64,000 nt of DNA from ZC4RG20 sp963702105 (GTDB lineage Bacteria; Pseudomonadota; Gammaproteobacteria; Steroidobacterales; Rariloculaceae), in NCBI GenBank assembly GCA_963702105.1, contig OY969712.1, positions 1 through 64,000 of the forward strand. The letters run 5' to 3'. The position numbers and the translations under genes were made by a program. Below the pieces are notes generated by a model. The model was not told the DNA's origin, ran no database searches, and saw only the letters and a program-made list of their open reading frames with translations. Shown here in pieces: positions 40,962 to 49,933 of this stretch (position 1 is its first letter; the number at the start of each line of letters is the position of its first letter).

Positions 40962-43528
40962 ATGCAAGCCACACCCGCACAAATCGTCCTCGCGCCCGGA
41001 TCTCAGCAATTTCTTGCCGGCATCTCTCGCGCGTCGACTTCGATGCGGCGCAGGGGCGGCGCGAGCGCCCGGTGCGCTACGGCCCGGTCATCGAAGAGCT
41101 TCAGAGGCGCGGGCGCGAGCATGAGCGCAACTATCTCGAGCACCTACGCGCCCAGAGGTTATCGATCGCCGGGCTTACCGAATCCGGCGATCGTTCCAGC
41201 AGCGGGGTCGACGGCACCTTCGCGGCGATGGAGCAGGGCGCCGACGTCATCTACCAGGCGACATTGACGGACGAGGCGTGGTCCGGCCGCGCGGACTTTC
41301 TGCTCCGAACCGACCACCCGAGCGCGCTCGGCGCCTGGTCGTACGAGGTTATCGACACGAAGCTCGCGCGCGACACGAAGGCCGGCACGATCCTCCAGCT
41401 CTGCGTCTATTCGTACCTGCTCGAAAAGCTCCAGGGTCTCAAGCCCGAGCGCATGCACGTGGTGACGCCGGGCAACGGCTTCGAGCCGATCTCCTATCGG
41501 CTCGATGACTACGGGGCGTACTTCCGCCTGCTCGATCGCGACTTCGACCGCTTCATGCAGGCGCCGCCGGAGACCTACCCCGAGCTCGTCGCGCACTGCG
41601 ATTACTGCGCATGGTGGAACGAGTGCGAGCAGCGCCGCCGCGGCGACGATCACCTGTGCTACGTCGCTGGCATCCGTTCCGCGCAGATCGAGAGTCTCGA
41701 GGAGCAGGGGATCACGAGGCTCGCCGAGCTCGCCGCCCTCGACGACGTTCCGACTCCTGGCCGGGGCTCGAAGGCGGCGCTCGAGCGCGTCCGCGATCAA
41801 GCCCGCATGCAACTCGAGGGGTGCAGCGCAGGCAAACCGGTGTGGGTGCTCAAGGAGCCCTTCGATGCGCAGCACGGCTTCGCCTTGCCGCACGAGCCGA
41901 CGCCGGACGATCTCTTCCTCGACTTCGAGGGCAGCCCCTTCGCGGAGCACGGCGTGCAGGAGTACCTGATCGGCTACGCCGCGCGAGGGCCGAACGGCGG
42001 GCTCGAGTACACGCCCCTCTGGGCCCGTACGCTCGAGGACGAGCGCCGCGCCTTCGAGCGCTTCATGGACGTCGCGACGGCGACGCGCGAACGCAATCCC
42101 GGCGCGCACATCTATCATCTCGCGCCCTACGAGCCCGCGGCGCTGAAACGCCTCATGGGGCGTTTCGCGACTCGGGAGGTCGAGCTCGATCGGCTGCTCC
42201 GCGGCGGCGCCTTCGTCGACCTCCATTCGGCCGTGCGGCGGAGCCTTGACGCGACGTCGAGCGCTACTCGGATCAAGGATCTGGAGCCGTTCTTCGGCTA
42301 CGAGTGCGAGCAGGAGCTGTGCGAAGCGGCCGCGAGCCGGCGGCTCGTGGAGCATGCGCTCGAAGCGGGCGAGCTCGACGACGCGTTCGACGCGCATTGC
42401 CGCATCGTCGAGCGCTACAACGGGGAGGACTGCGAGTCGGCGGCGCACCTTCGCGATTGGCTCAAGGAGCTGCGAGCGGAGGCTGCCGGTAAAGGACACG
42501 CGATCCCGCGTTCGGAGCCCAAGGACGGTGAGGCCTCCGAGAAGATCAGCGAGCTCGATCGTGCGCTTCAAGCGCTGCGGGACGGCTTGCTGCGAGACGT
42601 GCCGGCCGATCCGGCGGCGCGCTCGGGCGAGGAGCGGGCCCGATTCCTGTTGGCGCACATGATGGAGTTCCATCGGCGGGAAGATAAGGCGAGCTGGTGG
42701 GACTACTATCGCGTGCGCGCGCTCGAGGAATCGGAGCACGCCGAAGAGCGCAGGGCGATTGTCGGGCTCGAATTCCTCGAGACCGTCGAAGCGAAGGCGG
42801 CGCCGCTGCAGCGCTATCGCTTCCCGGCCCAGGAGCTCGACGCGAGGCGGGGCGACGAGGTCTACGACTCGGAAGGCTCGGAGGGCGCGGAGGGCGGAAA
42901 GCTCGGCACGGTCGTGGACGTGAGCTACGCCGAGCGCACGATCGACATCAAGAAAACGAAGGCGACGGCGACAGTGCATCCTTCGACGGTCCTGCTGCAC
43001 AGCCACGTCTCCAGCAAGACGGTGCGCGAGTCGCTGATGCGCTTCGGCGAGCACGTGCTCGCGCACGGACTCGCGCCGCGCGCGCCCTATCGCGCGGCGC
43101 TCGATCTGCTGCTGCGCCGGCCGCCGCCGCTCGCGGGCGCCGAAGTGCGGCTACAGCGCGAAGGCGAGACGCCGGTCCAGGCCGCGGAGCGCCTCGTCGT
43201 CGCGCTCGACGGCCACGTGCTCGCGATTCAAGGACCGCCCGGCACGGGCAAGACCTATACGGGCGCAAAGATGATCTGCGCGCTTCGAAGGCGCGGCCTC
43301 AGGGTCGGCGTGACGGCGGTGAGCCACCATGTCGTCGACAACGTGCTCGAAGAGGCGATGAAGGAGGCCGAGGCGCGTGGCCGAGGCAGAGCCGCCGAAG
43401 TACCCCCGCAGGGGTGGGGTGAGGCACGAAAACCCGACGAAGCTGCGAGAAACGGCGATAGGCGATCGACGCCAGAGGAGGCAATCTCGATGAAAACCTC
43501 GAGCCAATCGACCACCTGTGCAAGCTGA
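40962..43528 (+). pseudogene. TM0106-type RecB-like nuclease / helicase, frameshifted and truncated
   Basis: The intact frame from about 41072 encodes a RecB-like nuclease (GRADFLL, SYEVIDTKLARDTKAGTILQ with the D-x-K core, CDYCAWWNEC), an RNase H-like middle (LFLDFEGSPF) and the first helicase motif (AIQGPPGTGKTYTGAKMICA, AVSHHVVDNVLEE). The usual N-terminus (DLSNF...CRHLSRVDFDAAQG) is present at 40990-41060 but needs two indel corrections. The C-terminus breaks off soon after motif Ia, losing some 350-450 residues of motor. It is presumably a dead TM0106-family repair or defence enzyme. Confidence 0.8.
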
Positions 43529-43543
43529 GCCGCTGTCGTGCGC

Positions 43544-43549
43544 TACAAT
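43544..43549 (+). promoter_or_regulatory. -10-like hexamer upstream of hicBA
   Basis: TACAAT lies seven bases before the HicB ATG, within the end of the preceding broken gene; a leaderless or very short-leader transcript would result. Confidence 0.3.
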
Positions 43550-43555
43550 CCCGCA

Positions 43556-43768
43556 ATGCAGAACGAATACACCGCCGTGGTGCGCCAGGACGGGAGCTCG
43601 TGGATCGGTTGGATCGAGGAGATCCCGGGAGTCAATTGCCAGGGCGCATCGCGCGAGGAGCTAGTGGAGAATCTCCACTCCGCCTTGCGGGAGATGCTGG
43701 CCATGAATCGCAAAGAAGCGCGAAAGGCGGCCGGCGCCGGCTTCGAGGAAGTCCGGATCTCGGCGTGA
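43556..43768 (+). CDS. HicB-family antitoxin
   Basis: The 70-residue protein MQNEYTAVVRQDGSSWIGWI then EEIPGVNCQGASREELVENL is a partial-RNase-H-fold HicB protein (EIPGV...A.T-like), ending NRKEARKAAGAGFEEVRIS without a long DNA-binding tail. It neutralises HicA. It precedes HicA with a four-base overlap (GTGA), the antitoxin-first order. The start at 43556 is chosen over 43538 because it fits the family. Confidence 0.8.
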   Translation: MQNEYTAVVRQDGSSWIGWIEEIPGVNCQGASREELVENLHSALREMLAMNRKEARKAAGAGFEEVRISA

Positions 43769-43980
43769 AGCGCCGGGAGCTCCTGGCGCATCTTCGGGAG
43801 CAAGGCTGCGAGCTGCTTCGCGAGGGCGCGAAGCACTCGTGGTGGGTGAATACCGAGACGCGGGCGCGGTCCGCCGTGCCGCGGCATGCTGAGATAAGCG
43901 ACGTCCTTTGCCGTTTACTCGACCGAGCTTCGGCCCTTCCTCCGAACCGCAAACAGGGCCAGAATACGCCCGCATGCTGA
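43765..43980 (+). CDS. HicA-family toxin
   Basis: The 71-residue protein VKRRELLAHLREQGCELLRE then GAKHSWWVNTETRARSAVPR and HAEISDVL is a HicA mRNA interferase; His in KHSWW is the catalytic residue and is present. The last 20-25 residues (CRLLDRASALPPNRKQG) differ from the usual KICRDLGI ending, so the tail may be altered. It starts with GTG inside the HicB stop and overlaps the following DUF433 gene by seven bases. Confidence 0.7.
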   Translation: MKRRELLAHLREQGCELLREGAKHSWWVNTETRARSAVPRHAEISDVLCRLLDRASALPPNRKQGQNTPAC

Positions 43981-44675
43981 AAACAAGGAAAGAAGAGCAG
44001 TTCGATCCTCGAGAGGTCGCCGCCTATACGATTGCCGATGCCGCGCGGTACCTGCGGCTACCAGCAGCGACTCTTCGATCCTGGGTCGTCGGCCGCGAGT
44101 ATCCAAAAGGAGAAGGACGTGCTCGCTTCGAGCCCTTGATCGAGCCGCCCTCGCTCGATCCGCCATTCCTATCGTTCTGGAATCTCGTCGAAGCGCATGT
44201 GCTGCGTTCGTTACGTACCGAGCACGGCGTTTCTTTGGGTGACCTGCGCGCCGCCCTGGCGTACGCCGAGCGCAATCTCAATATCAAGAGACTGCTGTTG
44301 AGCAAGGAGCTGCGGACCGACGCCGGCAAGCTGTTCCTGGAGCACTACGGGAAGCTCATCAATCTCTCCGCCTCCGGTCAAATAGCGATGCGTAGAATGT
44401 TCGAGGAGCACCTCAAACGGATCGAATGGGGAGACCTGGAGCTCCCGACTCGCCTCTACCCGTTCATTTCGACCACCGCCGAGACGACTGAGCGGCCCAT
44501 CGCAATCGACCCACAAATCGCCTTTGGGCGGCCCGTCGTAGCCAGCAGAGCGATCTCCACGCGAACGATAGCCGATCGCATCGACGCCGGCGAGAGCATC
44601 GCCGAGCTTGCCGAAGACTATGGGCTCGAGCCGCGCGAAGTCGAGGAGGCGATACTGTACGAGCGGGCGGCTTGA
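43974..44675 (+). CDS. DUF433 antitoxin with MerR-like N-terminus
   Basis: The 233-residue protein (MLKTRKEEQFDPREVAAYTI) has a winged-helix/MerR-like DNA-binding part (TIADAARYLRLPAATLRSWV) near 15-50, a helical middle and a C-terminal DUF433 module (RPIAIDPQIAFGRPVVASRA, SIAELAEDYGLEPREVEEAI). Large DUF433 proteins of this type repress and neutralise a DUF5615 PIN-like toxin. The toxin gene follows immediately (four-base overlap) but is truncated, so this is now an orphan antitoxin/regulator. Confidence 0.8.
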   Translation: MLKTRKEEQFDPREVAAYTIADAARYLRLPAATLRSWVVGREYPKGEGRARFEPLIEPPSLDPPFLSFWNLVEAHVLRSLRTEHGVSLGDLRAALAYAERNLNIKRLLLSKELRTDAGKLFLEHYGKLINLSASGQIAMRRMFEEHLKRIEWGDLELPTRLYPFISTTAETTERPIAIDPQIAFGRPVVASRAISTRTIADRIDAGESIAELAEDYGLEPREVEEAILYERAA

Positions 44676-44803
44676 CCTTCGTCTTCTTTGCGGACCGCGA
44701 TCTCGGTAGACAGTTTCCGTCTGTTCTTGCGGACGCTGGTATCGCGGTAGAACGGCACGACGACCTATTTTTCCGACCGCTCCCGATATCGTCCATCGCC
44801 TAG
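44672..44803 (+). pseudogene. DUF5615 (PIN-like) toxin, truncated
   Basis: From a TTG overlapping the DUF433 stop the frame reads TFVFFADRDLGRQFPSVLAD then GIAVERHDDLFFRPL and ends at 43 residues. The first catalytic Asp (FFADRDLG) is present, but the usual 110-120 residue protein with the remaining acidic residues is missing. The rest of 44804-44965 contains no recognised gene. Confidence 0.7.
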
Positions 44804-44965
44804 GGAATTGACGAAGGACGCTAGCGCCCCGGGCAAAGTTTCGCTTTGGTACCCTGCGGCTCGTTAACCACGAGCCGAGCAACCGGGCTTGGGTTTCGCG
44901 CGGCTCACAGAAGTCCGTCGCCCAGTCCATCTCATCGCAGGCGCGACCGTGGCTCACCGGCGTCG

Positions 44966-44971
44966 TATAAT
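44966..44971 (+). promoter_or_regulatory. -10 element of Rv0078B-like antitoxin operon
   Basis: A consensus TATAAT lies 20 bases before ATG 44992, followed by a GAGGAAG ribosome-binding site. No good -35 was seen. Confidence 0.5.
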
Positions 44972-44991
44972 GTTCTGGTGAGGAAGCTGCG

Positions 44992-45237
44992 ATGAACGAC
45001 ACCACTGCCCGACGACCCTCAGCCGAAACGCTGGCAATACTTTCTCGAAGGCTTCGCACGGCGCTCGCGCTCTACGAAGGCGGCATCGCCATGAAACGCG
45101 CGCAACTGCGCCGGCAGGATCGTTCCGCAAGCGAGGAGGAAATCGGGCGACGTCTGGCCACTTGGTTGCATACCCGGCCCGGTGCTCCCTTCGGTGACGC
45201 CGAAGGCGTCGGCAGGGCTACTGCCAATTCCCTCTGA
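44992..45237 (+). CDS. Rv0078B-related antitoxin
   Basis: The 81-residue protein contains SAETLAILSRRLRTALALYE then GGIAMKRAQLRRQDRSASEE and EIGRRLATWLHTRPGAPFGD, a helical pattern I associate with Rv0078B-related antitoxins. In mycobacteria the partner is a MenT-type nucleotidyltransferase that blocks tRNA charging; here a nucleotidyltransferase-like gene follows with a one-base overlap (TGATG). It has a good ribosome-binding site and a TATAAT upstream. The partner is frameshifted. Confidence 0.65.
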   Translation: MNDTTARRPSAETLAILSRRLRTALALYEGGIAMKRAQLRRQDRSASEEEIGRRLATWLHTRPGAPFGDAEGVGRATANSL

Positions 45238-45831
45238 TGCAGCTTTTCGAAGCGCCCGATCAGATTCTCTCGCATCTCTACGATCAACGTGCAAGAGCGG
45301 CAGTGCTCGGTGGCCTCGCCGTTTCCGTGTGGACCGAGCCCCGCTTTACTCGCGACGTTCGACCTCGCGGTCGCCCTTCGCGCCGATGCCGATGCGGAGC
45401 GGCTGGTTCATCAGCTCACTCAGCGCGGCTATCGCCTATTGGCGACCGTGGAACAGACCGCCACCGGCCGGCTCGCTACCGCACGGCTACTGCCGCCCGG
45501 CGAGAGCGAGGAAGGTATGCTCGTCGACCTGCTGTTCGCCTCCTCCGGCATAGAGCCCGAGATCGTGGATGCTGCGGTGGAGGTCGATATCGGTGCCAGC
45601 ACGCCTGTCCATGTCGCGCGCGCAGGGCACCTCGTGGCGCTCAAGCTGCTGTCGCAAGATGCCGCCGTAAGGCCGCAGGACACCCTCGATCTTCATGCTC
45701 TGCGATCGGTGCTCGACGCCGCTGAGACACAGCTAGCCAGCGAAGCCTGCGAGCTCATCGTGCGGCGCGGCTTTCATCGCGGTCGGGACCTCGAAGAGCT
45801 TTTACGGGCTTTCCTCGCTTCGACGAGGTAG
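45237..45831 (+). pseudogene. MenT/AbiEii-like nucleotidyltransferase toxin, one-base frameshift
   Basis: From ATG 45237 the frame reads MQLFEAPDQILSHLYDQR, AAVLGGLAVSVWTEPRFTRD (the G-G/S and first catalytic Asp of the nucleotidyltransferase fold). An extra T near 45359 then shifts it; the other frame continues FDLAVALRADADAERLVHQL, LLPPGESEEGMLVDLLFASS (third acidic residue) and AGHLVALKLLSQDAAVRPQD to 45831. Removing one base restores a protein of about 197 residues typical of the partner of Rv0078B-like antitoxins. The toxin is therefore probably off, unless the base is an error. Confidence 0.75.
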
Positions 45832-45936
45832 CCGGCTTCGGTCCGCCAGATCCGCGAGCAACGCCTCGACGACGGACTTCTCGTGCACGAGCACGCCTCT
45901 ACGTTCCCTGGTATCGGCGAGCTTGCGCCCGCGTGC
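45802..45936 (-). pseudogene. JetD/DUF2399 C-terminal fragment
   Basis: The minus strand reads KLADTRERRGVLVHEKSVV then EALLADLADRSRLP, matching the C-terminus of the Wadjet JetD at 53675 (ALADVMDRRGVVVHEEAVVD...). Only about 35 codons are present and nothing else of the gene is upstream. Another decayed or displaced copy of a DUF2399 gene therefore existed. Confidence 0.55.
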
Positions 45937-45997
45937 TGAGTAAGCATCAAGCGGCCGCGAGCCTTTACTGCCGCGGCCCGATCCGGATCTCGGCGCT

Positions 45998-46444
45998 CTA
46001 CTCGCGTTTCTCCTTAAGGCACCGAATGGAAGCTCGAATCTCGCGTTGATGCTGCCGTCTGGCTCGGTAGTACGCCATCCCGCATTCGATTTGATGCGCG
46101 CGAGGGCGGTCGGCGGTGCCATAGACCAGCGCGCCGAATAGCCCGACCAACGCCGCCCGATCGGGATAATCGTGAAGCGCCTTCCGGTACGTCTCAATCC
46201 GTTCGTCGACTTCCCTCTCGACGTCTGCGCGCAACTCCTCGTCGGTCTTGTCGACAAGGTCGAGATTGGCGCCGCCGAGATGCCGAATCGTCTCCCAGAT
46301 GTGGATTGGGACGGGAAGCCTTACGCGCCCGTAACCCGCTTCGAAGTTCGTCGTCTCCAGTTCCAGATACACGTGGTCCTCATCGAGCGCCTCGTGATAG
46401 AAGTGGAAACCGGGGCCGTGCGCGATCGTCGATTTCGTGGACAT
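45998..46444 (-). CDS. Conserved hypothetical protein beside AAA ATPase
   Basis: The 148-residue protein MSTKSTIAHGPGFHFYHEAL then DEDHVYLELETTNFEAGYGR, RLPVPIHIWETIRHLGGANL and LRADVEREVDERIETYRKAL has no transmembrane segment or enzyme motif. I recognise it only as a conserved small protein often encoded near AAA ATPases. It lies nine bases downstream of the AAA gene and is likely in the same operon. Confidence 0.7.
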   Translation of the reverse strand: MSTKSTIAHGPGFHFYHEALDEDHVYLELETTNFEAGYGRVRLPVPIHIWETIRHLGGANLDLVDKTDEELRADVEREVDERIETYRKALHDYPDRAALVGLFGALVYGTADRPRAHQIECGMAYYRARRQHQREIRASIRCLKEKRE

Positions 46445-46453
46445 CGTCGTTCC

Positions 46454-47566
46454 TCAATCAGAGTGCTCGCCGATCACCCGAAACACTTCCGCCAGCGTCG
46501 CCGCGGGTCCCTCGGCCGCTAGCGCTACGTCGGCGAGCTTCTTCGCCCGATACTCATCGCCATCGCACAGTCTAAGGAGCAATCGGACGATCTCGTCCCG
46601 CTCGAGCCCGCGGGTCCGCACGACCCCGAAGCAGCGCCCGGGCCGCACCAACGCCTCGTCGATGTCGCCGACGTTCGGCAGGTTCGTCGTAAAGACGATC
46701 TTCCTGCCGAGTGCACGCACGACGCCGTCGGCGACGGCGAGAAATCGATGCAGATCGACGTTGCCGTCGGTGCGGGCTGAGAGCACGTGATCGGCGTCCT
46801 CGACGACGAAAACGTCGTGCGCGCCGGTGATGAACTCGACGAAGATCGCGTCGTTTTCGAGCGCCCGCCGATCCGCGGTGTACAGCACCTTTGCGCTCTC
46901 GCCTTTTCGGCGCGACAGCGCAGCGAGAATCGCCCGCACCAGGCGCGTCTTGCCCGTGCCCGGAGGGCCTTGCAGGACGAGCACGGTCTCGGCGCCGTTC
47001 AGGAAACGATCGATGAAGGATGCGACCGGCTCGCCAAGCGCCGGGTACGCTTCATCGAGAAGGTCAGGATCGGCCAGCTCGTCGAACTCGACGTTCTCGA
47101 GGCCCATGTGCGGACTGTAGAAGTGCCAATCGACCGTGAAGATCTGCTCTCGAACTTGTTGCTCGTCGATGACATCGAGCAGCCGCGCTCGCACCTCGGC
47201 GAGTCGGTCGAGGCTTTCGGCCCAAATGTCGAACCTGCCGGAGCTGTAGCCAGGCTTACGCCGCCCTTCGGCGCTGACGAGAACGCCAGGGCCCTCGAGC
47301 AACAACGAGGCGGTATCGAGCCGCTGTGCGATGAGCCGCGAGCAAAGCGCCAGATCGTCGAACAGCGACTCCAGCGGCCGGCGCACGGCGAAGCGAACGC
47401 GCCGGTGAATCGGGAAACGTGCCGCGCCGCAATCGAGCGCACGCAGCGCCCGAAGCTTCAAGACAGTATCGGGCAGGTCGCGGAGATCGCCCTGCAGCGC
47501 GATGCGCAGCGGCAGAGCGAGATGCTTATCATCGGCGTCGGCAATGTCGAATTTCATGCGTTTCAT
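46454..47566 (-). CDS. AAA family ATPase
   Basis: The 370-residue protein has an N-terminal 190-residue region (KFDIADADDKHLALPLRI) of unknown fold, then an AAA core: Walker A LVLQGPPGTGKTRLVRAIL near 200, Walker B VFVVEDADH near 250, sensor KIVFTTNLPN near 290 and the arginine-finger region LVRPGRCFGVVR. It resembles CbxX/FtsH-like AAA remodelers; the substrate is unknown. The gene precedes the conserved hypothetical protein, a plausible two-gene unit. A hairpin upstream separates it from genes to the right. Confidence 0.85.
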   Translation of the reverse strand: MKRMKFDIADADDKHLALPLRIALQGDLRDLPDTVLKLRALRALDCGAARFPIHRRVRFAVRRPLESLFDDLALCSRLIAQRLDTASLLLEGPGVLVSAEGRRKPGYSSGRFDIWAESLDRLAEVRARLLDVIDEQQVREQIFTVDWHFYSPHMGLENVEFDELADPDLLDEAYPALGEPVASFIDRFLNGAETVLVLQGPPGTGKTRLVRAILAALSRRKGESAKVLYTADRRALENDAIFVEFITGAHDVFVVEDADHVLSARTDGNVDLHRFLAVADGVVRALGRKIVFTTNLPNVGDIDEALVRPGRCFGVVRTRGLERDEIVRLLLRLCDGDEYRAKKLADVALAAEGPAATLAEVFRVIGEHSD

Positions 47567-47591
47567 CGGCGCAGCGTGTCAAGACACGAAA

Positions 47592-47620
47592 AAGCCTCCG
47601 GGATCGCTCGCCGGAGGCTT
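47592..47620 (-). terminator. Rho-independent-type terminator hairpin
   Basis: AAGCCTCCGG (47592-47601) pairs perfectly with CCGGAGGCTT (47611-47620) across a 9-base loop. On the minus strand the stem is followed by TTTTTC, so it would end leftward transcription, before the AAA gene. On the plus strand no T-run follows. Confidence 0.65.
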
Positions 47621-47782
47621 CGCGTCATCCGCCACGCCCGCCGGCCCAAAGCTTTTCGCTTCGAGCCGGAAGCCCGAAGCGCGCTAGGTTATTTCATCTA
47701 TGCTTGCTGAAGATCGGACGAAAGCACCGAACATGGGAATGCCTCTAAAACGAAGCAGGCCAGGATACGTTTCGACGGGAAG

Positions 47783-48286
47783 ATGTCAAGTGGGGATCCT
47801 GACCCGGCCGCGGACGCAGGCTCGACGGGTCTCAATCTGCAGGCCGCGGACACGGTCATCTCGAAGTACGATCTTGCGCTCGCGGCGCTCGACATGGAGT
47901 CCGAGGTGCGTGAGGTGGAGCTCGCCTCCGGTATCGACGAGCTCAAGCGGCGCCTCGAGGTGCTGCTCGGCGCGAAGCCGGATGCGGCCGTGGACGAGAG
48001 CGAGCGCGACCGGCAGCGCGAGGCGGCCGAACGCGCGGCGCGGCAGGAGCGGGTCGCGGAGGCCGGCGGACAGCTGCTCGCGGCCGCGTTCACGTTTCTC
48101 GGGCAGATGCTGCCGAAAGCCGAGCACGCGAGCGGCGGGGACACGGCACGGCAGCTCAAGGCCCGGCTCGACGACTGTCTCGAACGCGACGAGCGCGGCC
48201 GCCCGCGCCTCACGGTGACGCTGCCGGACGACTCCGCGCTGGAGACGCTCGCGAGCTCGCTGGCGACGCTGCTCGAGGCGCGATGA
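47783..48286 (+). CDS. Hypothetical protein, probably a C-terminal domain of a helicase
   Basis: The 167-residue, mostly helical protein (SKYDLALAALDMESEVREVE ... SGIDELKRRLEVLLG, ERDRQREAAERAARQERVAE) is coiled-coil rich and ends LTVTLPDDSALETLASSLA. It resembles the C-terminal end of large SNF2-like helicases, suggesting a truncated gene or a stand-alone piece, but no motor motifs are present upstream. The start ATG follows GACGGGAAG, a plausible ribosome-binding site. Function unknown. Confidence 0.45.
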   Translation: MSSGDPDPAADAGSTGLNLQAADTVISKYDLALAALDMESEVREVELASGIDELKRRLEVLLGAKPDAAVDESERDRQREAAERAARQERVAEAGGQLLAAAFTFLGQMLPKAEHASGGDTARQLKARLDDCLERDERGRPRLTVTLPDDSALETLASSLATLLEAR

Positions 48287-48536
48287 GCAAGACACACGAG
48301 CGGATGATCGCGCCTCCGCGGCAGCTGTTAACCAATACGACGCCGGCATCCAAGGCCACCGCGACGGACTGAAATTCAAATTTTCGCGTAGAAGTCTTAA
48401 CATATGCCGGCGCTATCAAGACTTCGTCCACAGCTCAACTATGAAACGCGGCGCGACCGGCAGGCACGAGACGACCGCGTTCGCGGCGACGCGAAGGCCG
48501 TAGTCGCGGACCAAGGGCTCTGAAATCCCTGCAGTC

Positions 48537-49754
48537 TCAATCGAGTCCGCCGGCGAGCGAGCGCGTCACGAACTCCGCCGCCGCGCCCCCGCCTATGACC
48601 TCCCGGATTCGCCTGCGCGTCTCTTCGACGCGCCCGGCGTTCTCGGCCGCCGTCATTGCATGCGTATACGCTGCTCGCACGTCCATGCTCGTCACCTCGT
48701 ATCCGTAGCCGAGAGCAAGCCAGTGCAGTGCGGCGATGCCGGCCTCGATCGCGAAGTCCGGGCGCTTCGCGGCGAAGTCGCGGGCGGCGCGCGTCAGCGT
48801 CTGCGGCGAGCACGGCGACCGGTACGCGAGTGCGATGGCTTCGTCGTAGAGCTTCGCGCTCTTGGCGGCCGCAAACAATTTGCCTTCTTCGCCGGGCGTG
48901 TACGCCACGAGGTCCTCGAGAATGTCGGCCGGAGCCTTGTGCGGATACCCTTTAGCGACGGCACGGAACCAGGCCAGATGGGTTTGGGCCCGGTTCGCCG
49001 TGAGGCCGTAACGCGCGTAGGCCTCGTCGGCAAGATCAGAGTCGAGCAGGATCTGCTCGCAGGCGCGCGCGATGGCAGTTGAGCTTTCGTTCAGCCCGCG
49101 GGTCGCTTCCGCGTAGCGGATCGCCTCGGCCGCGCGCCCCGAGGCCGCGAGTGCCCGCACGCCGAACTTGCGGTAGTGCCACATCCGATGGGGCGCGAGC
49201 TCGAGCAACTCGAGCAGCTCGTCGTAGCGCTCGGCCGCAAGCAGTGCGCTCAAGCAGCACGTCGTGCCCTTGAAGAAGCCGCCCGGCGGGCCGCGCCATA
49301 CGTGGCGGGTCAAGTCGATCAGCTTGTCGGCCCAGCGTCCAGCGAGCGCCTTCGAGCGGCAGAGCTCGCCCCAATAGTCGCCGAGCTCTTCGATGTAGGG
49401 AATGCCGTCGTTTTGGTACGCGTCGAACAGCCGTTCGAGCCAGGCCTCGCGCCGTGCCTCGTCAACGGGAGCCGCGACGATGATCGGGACCAGCGCGTCG
49501 ATCGCGTTGCTGACCGCCGTGCCGATGGCGCCCGAGGAGCTGTCCACGTGCTCGAGCGCCGGCGAGACGCGCTCGAGAAACGCGATCGCCCCCTCGGCTG
49601 CGAGCACGGCGTCGCTGCGGGCAACGCTCCGTATCTCCGTGACGGCTTCTTTGACGCGCTGAACGGCGGTTCGCGATCCCCGCCACCCGAAGGCGTGGCT
49701 GCGAAAACGCGATTTGAACTGCCATTTGTGCGTAAGGGGCGCAGTGCGTGTCAT
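48537..49754 (-). CDS. Hypothetical helical-repeat protein
   Basis: The 405-residue protein begins MTRTAPLTHKWQFKSRFRSH and consists largely of helix pairs (YDELLELLELAPHRMWHYRK, YDEAIALAYRSPCSPQTLTR, DFAIEAGIAALHWLALGYGY), a TPR/HEAT-like layout. No catalytic motif or signal peptide is seen. I do not recognise a family name. It stands alone on the minus strand. The upstream in-frame Met (49775) is less likely than 49754. 48287-48536 downstream holds no recognised gene. Confidence 0.7.
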   Translation of the reverse strand: MTRTAPLTHKWQFKSRFRSHAFGWRGSRTAVQRVKEAVTEIRSVARSDAVLAAEGAIAFLERVSPALEHVDSSSGAIGTAVSNAIDALVPIIVAAPVDEARREAWLERLFDAYQNDGIPYIEELGDYWGELCRSKALAGRWADKLIDLTRHVWRGPPGGFFKGTTCCLSALLAAERYDELLELLELAPHRMWHYRKFGVRALAASGRAAEAIRYAEATRGLNESSTAIARACEQILLDSDLADEAYARYGLTANRAQTHLAWFRAVAKGYPHKAPADILEDLVAYTPGEEGKLFAAAKSAKLYDEAIALAYRSPCSPQTLTRAARDFAAKRPDFAIEAGIAALHWLALGYGYEVTSMDVRAAYTHAMTAAENAGRVEETRRRIREVIGGGAAAEFVTRSLAGGLD

Positions 49755-49900
49755 CACAACCGGCTGCTGAATCACTCGACGTCGCGGCGCGCGATCGACC
49801 GATTATCGCGCAACCAACGTCCGCTCGGGGACGGCGCCGTCGCGCGGGAGGCCATATGCCGGCGCCCCGAACATTGAGAAGCGTATGTCGAGCCGGCATA

Positions 49901-49915
49901 CTGTACGCAATACAG
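49901..49915. promoter_or_regulatory. Palindromic operator upstream of CopG/MazF
   Basis: CTGTA-CGCAA-TACAG is an inverted repeat 18 bases upstream of the antitoxin ATG, within a TATACTG/TACGCAATAC AT-richer stretch. Position fits autorepression by the ribbon-helix-helix antitoxin. Confidence 0.5.
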
Positions 49916-49933
49916 ACTGTCATACGAAACGCA

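Noticed and set aside
47592..47620. Terminator for a plus-strand gene
   Set aside because: No T-run follows on the plus strand; the T-run is on the minus strand.
48404..48523. 39-codon plus-strand ORF starting MPALSRLRPQLNYETRRDRQ
   Set aside because: No ribosome-binding site, family or conserved feature; too short to support.
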